A stretch of DNA of 25,459 nucleotides. Origin: CAZKTO01 sp964555685 (GTDB taxonomy: Bacteria; Chloroflexota; Dehalococcoidia; SHYB01). Numbering within the stretch: the first letter of the stretch is position 1; every line of letters begins with the position of its first letter. A program made the position numbers and the translations under genes. Where the stretch lies: assembly GCA_964555685.1 (NCBI GenBank), contig CAZKTO010000045.1, forward strand, positions 1-25,459, in the 5' to 3' direction. Of this stretch, positions 6,839 to 12,709 are shown one piece after another. The notes beneath the pieces are model-generated. The model did no database searches and was not told the origin of the DNA. It was given only the letters and a program-made list of their open reading frames with translations.

Positions 6839-7091
6839 TTGCAAAACGAGTCGGTGAGCCCAATCGCTGTCACCCTGAGAGGCTGTGAACAAATCGCCCG
6901 TAGGGGCGGGCCGGAGCCTGCCCTGAGCGAAGCCGAAGGGTGCCCGCCCATCTGGGGCAACCACGGGGGGTTGCCCCTACGAAGGAAAAATTCACAACGT
7001 CTGAGCCCGTCCCCGGGCGAAGGGTCTGGTGTGGGGAACCTCCCCCCAAGCCCCAGATTCTTCGCCTAACGGCTCAGAATGACACTTTTGC
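6839..7091 (+). repeat. Palindromic MITE-like element (TTGCAAAA...TTTTGC) interrupted by a second element
   Basis: The outer element starts at TTGCAAAA, passes TGTCACCCTGAG, and ends with GGCTCAGAATGACACTTTTGC; the two ends are inverted repeats. The same outer element is present without interruption at 8807-8936. Here 121 bp (6880-7000) are inserted directly after CTGAG, and CTGAG recurs on the other side (6875-6879 and 7001-7005). This fills most of the 380-bp gap between the phosphatase and gltX genes. Confidence 0.85.
6880..7000 (+). mobile_element. Inner non-autonomous element with TGTGAA terminal repeats, copy 1
   Basis: Ends AGGCTGTGAACAAAT and AAATTCACAACGT are imperfect inverted repeats. 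Inside, CGTAGGGGC and GCCCCTACG form a second inverted pair, so the whole element can fold into a hairpin. Flanked by a 5-bp direct repeat CTGAG. A 97-bp copy is at 21673-21769; this copy has about 24 extra bases (CCTGCCCTGAGCGAAGCCGA region), which look like a third small repeat nested inside. No transposase is encoded. Confidence 0.75.
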
Positions 7092-7109
7092 CGCCGGCGC
7101 CGCCGGCTG

Positions 7110-7118
7110 TGCTAGCAT
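7110..7118 (+). promoter_or_regulatory. Possible extended -10 box before gltX
   Basis: TGCTAGCAT, 4 of 6 matches to TATAAT plus TGn. Only 12 bases before the gltX ATG, so a transcript from it would be nearly leaderless. Weak call. Confidence 0.3.
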
Positions 7119-7129
7119 GGGATGCCGCC

Positions 7130-8704
7130 ATGACCAGCCAGCCTGCCGCCCACGTCCGCGTCCGGTACGCCCCCAGCCCCACCGGCACCCCTCACGTCGG
7201 CAACATCCGGACGGCCCTCTTCAACTGGCTCTTCGCGCGGCACCATGGCGGCTCCTTCATCATTCGCATCGAGGACACGGACCAGGCGCGTATCGTCGAA
7301 GGGGCGACCCAGGCCACCCTCGATAGCCTCACCTGGCTCGGTCTGGACTGGGACGAGGGGCCGGCCCCTGACGGCGAGGGCGAGCGCGGCGGCTACGGCC
7401 CCTACTTCCAGTCGGCCCGCACCCGCCTCGGCATCTACCGGCAGCACGCCGAGCGGCTCGTCGCCTCGGGCCACGCCTACGGCTGCTTCTGCACGCCGCA
7501 GCTCCTCGAGCGGATGCGCGAGCAGCAGCAGGCCCAGGGCAGGCCGCCAATGTACGACCGCCGCTGCCGCCATCTATCCGCGGCCGAGCGCCAGGCCCAG
7601 GAGGCCAGGGGCACGCCCAGCGTCGTCCGGCTTAAGGTGCCCGAGTCGGGCGAGACCGCCTTCCACGACCTCATCCGCGGCGACATCTCCTTCCAGAACG
7701 CCGTCCTGGACGACCTGGTGCTCCTCAAGTCCGACGGCTTCCCCACCTACCACCTGGCCAACGTCGTGGACGACCACTTGATGGAGATCACCCACGTCCT
7801 GCGCGCCGAGGAGTGGGTCTCCAGCACGCCGCGCCACACGTTGCTCTACCAGGCGTTCGGCTGGCAGCCCCCCCTCTTCGCCCACCTGCCCATCATCCTG
7901 GGGCCCGACCGCTCGAAGCTGAGCAAGCGCCACGGCGCCATCTCCCTCCTGGAGTACCGCGATCAGGGCTACCTGCCCGAGGCGATGCTGAACTTCCTGG
8001 CGCTGATCGGCTGGTCGCTGGACGATAAAACGGAGATCATGAGCCGCGAGGACCTGGTCCGCCACTTCACCATCGAGCGTGTCCACAAGGCCGCGGGCAT
8101 CTTCAACCGCGAGAAGCTGGACTGGATGAACGGGCACTACATCCGCCAGCTCTCTCCCGCCACGCTGGCCGAACGCATGAAGCCGTTCCTCGAGCGCTCC
8201 GAGGGCGGCCTGCCCGCCGAGGTTCCCCGGCCCATCGACCACAGGTACCTGGTGGGGATCGCGAAGCTCGTCCAAGAGNNNNNNNNNNGCCGGTGCGCCC
8301 GGCGCGCAGCCAAGCTCGTCCAAGAGCGGCTGACGCGACTGGACCAATCGGTGGAGCACACGCTCTTGTTCTTCGAGGAGGACGTGCGGGCCAAGCCCGA
8401 AGAGATGGCCCGGGCGTTCGACAAGAAGAGCCCGGACGCGGAGGGGGCGCTGCGGGCGCTCCAGGCGGCGCTGGCGCGGATCGAGACGCTGCCCACGTTC
8501 GACGCGGCGGCGCTGGAGGGTGCCCTGCGTCCCCTGGGCGAGGAGCTGGGCCTCAAGACCGGGCAGCTCTTTGGAGCCGTGCGCGTGGCCGTCACGGGCC
8601 GCACCGTCGCGCCGCCCCTCTTCGAGACGATGGCGGCGCTGGGCCGCGAGCGGTGCGTGGCCAGGATGCGGAAGGGCATCGCCGCGCTGCGGCCGGCGGC
8701 CTGA
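7130..8704 (+). CDS. gltX: Glutamyl-tRNA synthetase (contains a 10-N assembly gap)
   Basis: Class I aminoacyl-tRNA synthetase that charges tRNA-Glu and, in bacteria lacking GlnRS, also tRNA-Gln. Catalytic motifs: RYAPSPTGTPHVGNIRTALF with the HIGH-equivalent HVGN (residues 22-25), and KLSKR (the KMSKS equivalent) near 263. The Rossmann and stem-contact domains and the helical anticodon-binding region all follow. Ns occupy 8279-8288. The 15 bases AAGCTCGTCCAAGAG lie just before the gap and again at 8312-8326, so the contig ends overlap; removing the extra 48 bases gives an uninterrupted 508-aa protein reading KLVQERLTRLDQ, the expected family length. The ATG 7130 is chosen because PSPTG is then at the usual distance from the start. 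Followed by tRNA-Gln and tRNA-Glu. Confidence 0.95.
   Translation: MTSQPAAHVRVRYAPSPTGTPHVGNIRTALFNWLFARHHGGSFIIRIEDTDQARIVEGATQATLDSLTWLGLDWDEGPAPDGEGERGGYGPYFQSARTRLGIYRQHAERLVASGHAYGCFCTPQLLERMREQQQAQGRPPMYDRRCRHLSAAERQAQEARGTPSVVRLKVPESGETAFHDLIRGDISFQNAVLDDLVLLKSDGFPTYHLANVVDDHLMEITHVLRAEEWVSSTPRHTLLYQAFGWQPPLFAHLPIILGPDRSKLSKRHGAISLLEYRDQGYLPEAMLNFLALIGWSLDDKTEIMSREDLVRHFTIERVHKAAGIFNREKLDWMNGHYIRQLSPATLAERMKPFLERSEGGLPAEVPRPIDHRYLVGIAKLVQEXXXXRCARRAAKLVQERLTRLDQSVEHTLLFFEEDVRAKPEEMARAFDKKSPDAEGALRALQAALARIETLPTFDAAALEGALRPLGEELGLKTGQLFGAVRVAVTGRTVAPPLFETMAALGRERCVARMRKGIAALRPAA
8279..8288. other. Assembly gap (10 Ns) with overlapping flanks
   Basis: Ten Ns inside gltX. The bases ending at 8278 (AAGCTCGTCCAAGAG) recur at 8312-8326, so the gap is a scaffold placeholder and 8289-8311 is likely contig-end error. 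Confidence 0.95.
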
Positions 8705-8806
8705 CGCCGCGCCGCCGCCGGTCTTCTGGCGAGACCCTCCGTCCACCTCAGGCGAGAGGACAATCTACCTCACCCAAACTCCGCTTGGCGCCGGGTTCTA
8801 CAACCT

Positions 8807-8936
8807 ATTGCAAAACCCATGAACACCTCTCTTTGCTGTCACCCTGAGCCCGTCCCCGGGCGAAGGGTCTGGGGTGGGGAACCTCCCCAAGCCCCCAGAT
8901 TCTTCGCCTAGCGGCTCAGAATGACACTTTTGCAAT
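8807..8936 (+). repeat. Palindromic MITE-like element, uninterrupted copy
   Basis: Inverted ends ATTGCAAAA (8807-8815) and TTTTGCAAT (8928-8936); inner arms TGTCACCCTGAGCC / GGCTCAGAATGACA and CGAAGGGTCTGGGG / CCCCCAGATTCTTCG. The RNA or single strand would form a long hairpin with about 30 paired positions. The left arm has extra bases (CCCATGAACACC) compared with the right. It occupies the first part of the 347-bp gap after gltX. Confidence 0.85.
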
Positions 8937-8984
8937 GGGTCCTTGCTCCTTGCCCCTGCCTGCCCGTTCCCGCTTCCCCAGGGG

Positions 8985-9014
8985 TTGCCACACCCGTTCG
9001 CCGTGGGTTACAAT
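8985..9014 (+). promoter_or_regulatory. Sigma-70-like promoter of the tRNA-Gln/tRNA-Glu unit
   Basis: TTGCCA (8985-8990), 18-bp spacer, TACAAT (9009-9014). The expected start is near 9021, 31 bases before the tRNA-Gln gene. Confidence 0.6.
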
Positions 9015-9020
9015 TGGCGC

Positions 9021-9042
9021 GAGTCAGGGAGAGTCCTGACTC
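9021..9042 (+). other. Leader hairpin of the tRNA transcript
   Basis: GAGTCAGG and CCTGACTC pair perfectly over 8 bp around the 6-nt loop GAGAGT, at the predicted transcript start and just before tRNA-Gln. It could be a processing guide or leader structure; its role is not known. Confidence 0.5.
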
Positions 9043-9051
9043 GGTTTGCGC

Positions 9052-9125
9052 TGGGGATTCGTCTAGCGGTAGGACAACGGACTCTGGATCCGTCAGCCCT
9101 GGTTCGAATCCAGGATCCCCAGCCA
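9052..9125 (+). tRNA. tRNA-Gln (anticodon CUG)
   Basis: Cloverleaf read by hand: acceptor TGGGGAT/ATCCCCA, anticodon stem ACGGA/TCCGT with loop CTCTGGA giving anticodon CTG, T-arm CCTGG-TTCGAAT-CCAGG, discriminator G73, encoded CCA (9123-9125). The first pair is U1-A72, the identity feature that bacterial GatCAB amidotransferase uses to recognise tRNA-Gln. Lies directly after gltX. Confidence 0.95.
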
Positions 9126-9133
9126 TCGATCGT

Positions 9134-9210
9134 GGCGGATTCGTCTAGTGGCCAAGGACACCTCCCTCTCAAGGAGGAGATCACGGGTTCGAATCCCGTA
9201 TCCGCTACCA
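9134..9210 (+). tRNA. tRNA-Glu (anticodon CUC)
   Basis: Acceptor GGCGGAT/ATCCGCT with an unusual terminal G1-U72 wobble, anticodon stem CCTCC/GGAGG with loop CTCTCAA giving CTC, T-arm ACGGG-TTCGAAT-CCCGT, discriminator A73, encoded CCA. Eight bases after tRNA-Gln; both share the run GGATTCGTCTAG. Confidence 0.93.
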
Positions 9211-9253
9211 ACGCGAAGGCGTTGCGCTCCCCGACGTGTCGGGGCTGGACAAC

Positions 9254-9262
9254 TGCTATACA
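9254..9262 (+). promoter_or_regulatory. Possible extended -10 box of the ferredoxin gene
   Basis: TGCTATACA, 36 bases before the ferredoxin ATG; lies after the tRNA pair, so the gene could also be read through from the tRNA promoter. Confidence 0.4.
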
Positions 9263-9298
9263 CTAGCTGGTTGCCATCACGCCAGGAGGAAGCCACGA

Positions 9299-9562
9299 AT
9301 GGCCTACATCATCACGGAGCCCTGCATCGGCGTGAAGGACGCCGCGTGCGTTGAGGTCTGTCCCGTCGACTGCATCCACCCTCGCCCTGGCGCGGCCGAC
9401 TGGGACAACCAGACAATGCTCTTCATCAACCCCGATGAGTGCATCGACTGCGCCGCCTGCGAGCCTGTCTGTCCCGTGACCGCCATCTTTGAGCAGGACG
9501 CCCTCCCCGAGCAGTGGAAGAGCTACATCCAGATCAACAAGGACTACTTCGCCAAAAAGTAA
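9299..9562 (+). CDS. fdxA: 7Fe-type ferredoxin ([3Fe-4S] plus [4Fe-4S])
   Basis: 87-aa electron carrier. Eight cysteines in two groups: C9, C17, C21, C25 (C-x7-C-x3-C-P-x2-C) and C48, C51, C54, C58 (CIDCAACEPVCP). The C-x7-C-x3-C spacing of the first group is that of the Azotobacter FdI-like family, where one cluster is [3Fe-4S]. The N-terminus MAYIITEPCIGVKDAACVEV is typical. A strong ribosome binding site, AGGAGG, lies nine bases before the ATG. No partner oxidoreductase is adjacent; the aconitase gene, another Fe-S protein, follows after 169 bases with no recognisable feature between. The partner enzyme cannot be told from here. Confidence 0.92.
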   Translation: MAYIITEPCIGVKDAACVEVCPVDCIHPRPGAADWDNQTMLFINPDECIDCAACEPVCPVTAIFEQDALPEQWKSYIQINKDYFAKK

Positions 9563-9731
9563 GGCTCGCCAGGGCCAAGCCCATGGCCGGGAACGCTCCC
9601 TACCACGCGCCAAGCGGTCCGGTACGACTCCCACGGCCTGGACCTTCCCGGCCAGGCGCCCAAGGGTGAGACGTCGTAGCGGGCTCTCTTTCTCGGCCAG
9701 CCGCAGTCCGCCGCGCTGAAGGAGCCTCGCG

Positions 9732-12011
9732 ATGGTCGCCATCGAGTCCACGCCCGCCCTGGTCCAGCAGGTCTACGCCAGGGCCCAGGCCAGCCTGGCC
9801 GTGGCGCGGCGCAGGCTCGGCCGGCCCCTGAACCTCGCCGAGAAGGTCCTCTACGGCCATCTGGCCGACCCCGAGGGGCAGGAGCTCAAGGCGGGCCACA
9901 GCTACCTCCTGCTCAAGCCCGACCGCCTGGCCATGCAGGACGCCACCGCCCAGATGGCCCTGCTCCAGTTCATGCTGGCTGGGCGCGAGAGCGCCGCCGT
10001 CCCCTCCACCGTCCACTGCGACCACCTGATCCAGGCCCGCGCCGGCGCCCAAGCCGACCTCAAGACCGCCTCCGCCGAGAACAACGAGGTCTACCAGTTC
10101 CTCGAGAGCGTCTCCCGGCGCTACGGCATCGGCTTCTGGAAGCCTGGCTCGGGCATCATCCACCAGGTGGCGCTGGAGAACTACGCCTTCCCCGGCGGCC
10201 TCATGATCGGCACCGACTCCCATACCCCCAACGCCGGCGGTCTGGGCATGGCGGCCGTGGGCGTGGGCGGCGCCGATGCCGTGGACGTCATGGCCGACTT
10301 CCCATGGGAGGTCCTGCACCCCACGGTCATCGGCGTGCGCCTCACGGGCGCCTTGAGCGGCTGGACCGCCCCCAAGGACGTGATCCTCTACCTCTGCGGC
10401 CTGCTCACCGTGGACGGCCGGACGACCCGCATCATCGAGTACTTCGTGCCGGGCGCCGCCACCATGAGCTGCACCGGCAAGGCCACGATCTGCAACATGG
10501 GCGCCGAGCTGGGCGCCACCTGCTCCATCTTCCCCTACGACGCCCGGATGGCCTCGTACCTTCGCGGGACCGACCGAGGCGCCCTGGCCGGTCTCGCCGA
10601 CGCTCACCGCGCCCTCCTCGCCGCCGACCCCGAGGTCGAGGCACGGCCCGGGCGCTACTACGAGCGCGTCGTCGAGATCGACCTTTCGAAGCTCGAGCCG
10701 CACGTCGTCGGCCCCCACACGCCCGATCTCGCCCGGCCCGTGTCGAAGCTCGCCGGGGACGTGGCCAAGAACGGCTACCCGGACCACGTCTCCGCGGCCC
10801 TCGTGGGGAGCTGCACCAACTCGTCGTACGAGGACATCGCCCGCGCGGCGGACGTGGCGGCCCAGGCCCACGCCCACGGCGGCAAGGTCGCCACGCCGTT
10901 CCTGGTGACGCCGGGGTCGGAGCAGGTCCGCGCCACCATCGAGCGCGATGGCCAGATGGCGATCCTGGAGAGCATCGGCGCCCAGGTCCTGGCGAACGCC
11001 TGTGGCCCCTGCATCGGCCAGTGGAAGCGCGACGATATCAAGTCCGGCCAGCGCAACAGCATCATCAACTCCTTCAACCGTAACTTCCCCAAGCGGAACG
11101 ACGGCAACGCCGAGACCATGTCCTTCATCGCCAGCCCAGAGGTTGTGGTGGCCTACGCCCTGGCCGGGCGGCTCTCGTTCAACCCGCTCAAGGACACGCT
11201 CAAGGGGGCCGACGGTAAGGAGTACCGGCTGGAGGCGCCCAAGCCCGCGCCGGACCTCCCAGCCAGGGGCTTCGTCGCCGGCGCCGCGGGCTTCGTGGCT
11301 CCGCCCGCGAACGGGGGCTCCGTCCAGGTGGAGGTCTCGCCCGATAGCCCGCGCCTGCAGCTCCTCACGCCCTTCGAGCCGTGGGACGGCCTGGACTTCG
11401 CCAAGCTCCCGCTCCTGCTCAAGGCCAAGGGCAAATGCACCACGGACCACATCTCGCCGGCGGGGCCGTGGCTGGCCTACCGCGGCCACCTGGACAAGAT
11501 CAGCGACAACGCCTTCCTGGGCGCCGTCAACGCCTTCACCGGCAAGGCCGGCGCCGGCCTGAACCCGCTGACCGGGGAGCGCGATCAGCCGTACCCCAAG
11601 GTCGCCCGCGCCCTCAAGGCTCAGGGCCAGCGCTGGGTCGTCGTCGGCGACGCCAACTACGGCGAGGGCAGCTCCCGCGAGCACGCCGCCATGACTCCGC
11701 GCTTCCTGGGGTGTGCCGCCGTCATCACCCGCAGCTTCGCGCGAATCCACGAGTCGAACCTCAAGAAGCAGGGCGTCCTGCCGCTCACCTTCGCCGACTC
11801 CAAGGGCTACGACCGCATCCAGGAGACGGACCGGATCAGCCTGCCGGGCCTGGCTGGCCTGGCGCCGGGCAGGCCCGTCGGCGCCGTCGTCCACCACGCG
11901 GACGGCTCCGAGGAGCGCATCCAACTGAAGCACACGCTGAACGCCGAGCAGATCGGCTGGTTCCGGGCCGGCTCGGCGCTCAACGCGCTCCAGAAGAAGC
12001 GCGCGGGCTAG
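9732..12011 (+). CDS. acn: Aconitate hydratase, mitochondrial type
   Basis: TCA-cycle enzyme converting citrate to isocitrate with a [4Fe-4S] cluster. 759 aa, the length of mitochondrial-type aconitase rather than the ~890-aa AcnA or ~860-aa AcnB of enterobacteria. Cluster ligands: C361 in VGSCTNSS, C424 and C427 in ACGPCIGQW, closely matching the spacing in the animal enzyme. Other motifs: VHCDHLIQA, IGTDSHTPNAGGLG, and the swivelling C-terminal domain with KCTTDHISPAG and GEGSSREHAAMTPRFLG. AAGGAG lies seven bases before the ATG. A degraded second copy of the last ~25 codons is found 500 bases downstream (12505-12594), with two small genes between. Confidence 0.96.
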   Translation: MVAIESTPALVQQVYARAQASLAVARRRLGRPLNLAEKVLYGHLADPEGQELKAGHSYLLLKPDRLAMQDATAQMALLQFMLAGRESAAVPSTVHCDHLIQARAGAQADLKTASAENNEVYQFLESVSRRYGIGFWKPGSGIIHQVALENYAFPGGLMIGTDSHTPNAGGLGMAAVGVGGADAVDVMADFPWEVLHPTVIGVRLTGALSGWTAPKDVILYLCGLLTVDGRTTRIIEYFVPGAATMSCTGKATICNMGAELGATCSIFPYDARMASYLRGTDRGALAGLADAHRALLAADPEVEARPGRYYERVVEIDLSKLEPHVVGPHTPDLARPVSKLAGDVAKNGYPDHVSAALVGSCTNSSYEDIARAADVAAQAHAHGGKVATPFLVTPGSEQVRATIERDGQMAILESIGAQVLANACGPCIGQWKRDDIKSGQRNSIINSFNRNFPKRNDGNAETMSFIASPEVVVAYALAGRLSFNPLKDTLKGADGKEYRLEAPKPAPDLPARGFVAGAAGFVAPPANGGSVQVEVSPDSPRLQLLTPFEPWDGLDFAKLPLLLKAKGKCTTDHISPAGPWLAYRGHLDKISDNAFLGAVNAFTGKAGAGLNPLTGERDQPYPKVARALKAQGQRWVVVGDANYGEGSSREHAAMTPRFLGCAAVITRSFARIHESNLKKQGVLPLTFADSKGYDRIQETDRISLPGLAGLAPGRPVGAVVHHADGSEERIQLKHTLNAEQIGWFRAGSALNALQKKRAG
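11976..11993 (+). repeat. 18-bp direct repeat in the 3' end of acn, copy 1
   Basis: GCGCTCAACGCGCTCCAG, encoding ALNALQ near the aconitase C-terminus. Perfectly repeated at 12544-12561, 550 bases downstream. Confidence 0.9.
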
Positions 12012-12126
12012 CACTGCCATCCTGTCGTCCTGAGTCGACCACCGCGCGCCCTGAGGCCACCGAGGGTGTGTAAGACGCCGGGTGCTACCGCAGGACAAGC
12101 GGGATGTTCACAACGACCATCTGACA

Positions 12127-12255
12127 ATGCCCCTTATCGGTGACTCGCGCACGCTTCGACTATCGGACGGGACCGTCCGTCTAGCCGAAATCCACTGGTA
12201 CGAAGCTACAGGCATAGGCCGCAAGGAGTTCAAAATCAAGCGCTACCTGGATTGA
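12127..12255 (+). CDS. Small conserved-looking protein of unknown function (42 aa)
   Basis: Starts MPLIGDSRTLRLSDG and ends EFKIKRYLD; the middle contains AEIHWYEATGIGRKE. The pattern (short beta-strand start, H-W-Y-E, basic tail) resembles small hypothetical proteins I have seen in many uncultured bacterial genomes, but I know no function. Its TGA shares a base with the ATG of the next small gene. Codon use is less GC-biased than in acn, so it is probably acquired. No good ribosome binding site. It could be a short component of a two-gene module; it resembles no toxin or antitoxin that I can name. Confidence 0.6.
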   Translation: MPLIGDSRTLRLSDGTVRLAEIHWYEATGIGRKEFKIKRYLD

Positions 12256-12497
12256 TGATCATGGCGACAAATCGAAAGACCCTCAGAAAACTGGCTGTCT
12301 GTATACGCAATGAAGGCTACTTCGCTTCTTTAGAGCGTGGCAAGCTCTACAGACTTATCCCAGACACTGACGCAGCGAAGCACCGTCAGCTGCGCGTCAT
12401 TGATGGGTCTGGAGATGGTTATCTCTATCCTGCGGAGTATTTCATCCTCGTGCGGCTACCGGAAGCGGTCGAGCGGGCAGTGATGGAAGCCGCCTAA
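12255..12497 (+). CDS. Small conserved-looking protein of unknown function (80 aa)
   Basis: ATG 12255 overlaps the stop of the preceding 42-aa gene (TGATG), which suggests coupled translation; a second ATG at 12261 is an alternative. The sequence has CIRNEGYFASLERGKLYRLI, PDTDAAKHRQLRVIDGSG, DGYLYPAEYFILVRLPEAVE: a compact beta-rich protein that looks SH3-barrel-like. I recall similar short hypothetical proteins (LRV-D-SGEDYLYP-FF) across bacteria, but no function. Lower GC than its neighbours. It lies between the intact acn 3' end and a decayed copy of that end. Confidence 0.7.
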   Translation: MIMATNRKTLRKLAVCIRNEGYFASLERGKLYRLIPDTDAAKHRQLRVIDGSGDGYLYPAEYFILVRLPEAVERAVMEAA

Positions 12498-12504
12498 GCA
12501 CACC

Positions 12505-12594
12505 ATGAACGCTGAGCATCTCGAGTGGTTCAGGGCTGGGTCAGCGCTCAACGCGCTCCAGCGCAAGCGGCCGGCCGCCCCTACGCAGATGTGA
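12505..12594 (+). pseudogene. Decayed duplicate of the aconitase C-terminus
   Basis: Reads MNAEHLEWFRAGSALNALQ, against LNAEQIGWFRAGSALNALQ at the end of acn. Similarity starts at the codon after the former Leu and stops after about 22 codons. The 18-bp core at 12544-12561 is identical to 11976-11993. A 29-codon stretch is open from ATG 12505 but is unlikely to be a functional gene. Confidence 0.85.
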
Positions 12595-12677
12595 TCCCCT
12601 GCTTACTTCGGCCCGGGAGCAAGCTCTCGTGGCCCGACGTGCTAAACGATAACCCTCCCAATCCCCATGCTCTTCTT

Positions 12678-12708
12678 TGTGTCCTTAGAGTCTTTGTGGT
12701 GAGTCTTT
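12678..12708 (-). repeat. Low-GC CTTTGTG-type intergenic repeat
   Basis: TCTTTGTGTCC followed by GAGTCTTTGTGGTGAG: imperfect short direct repeats. On the minus strand it reads as a spurious peptide HHKDSKDTKKS, a known look of widespread non-coding repeats in environmental genomes. It abuts the stop of the FAD reductase. Confidence 0.5.
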
Positions 12709-12709
12709 C

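Noticed and set aside
6749..6964. An N-terminal extension of the phosphatase beginning MVAPDGRAP
   Set aside because: The extra codons read through the palindromic repeat. The same peptide appears before the NIPSNAP-like gene at 21733, which shows that it comes from the repeat.
8279..8326. An apparent 16-residue insertion with a repeated KLVQE in GluRS
   Set aside because: It contains ten Ns and repeats 15 bases from the other side of the gap, so it is a scaffolding artefact.
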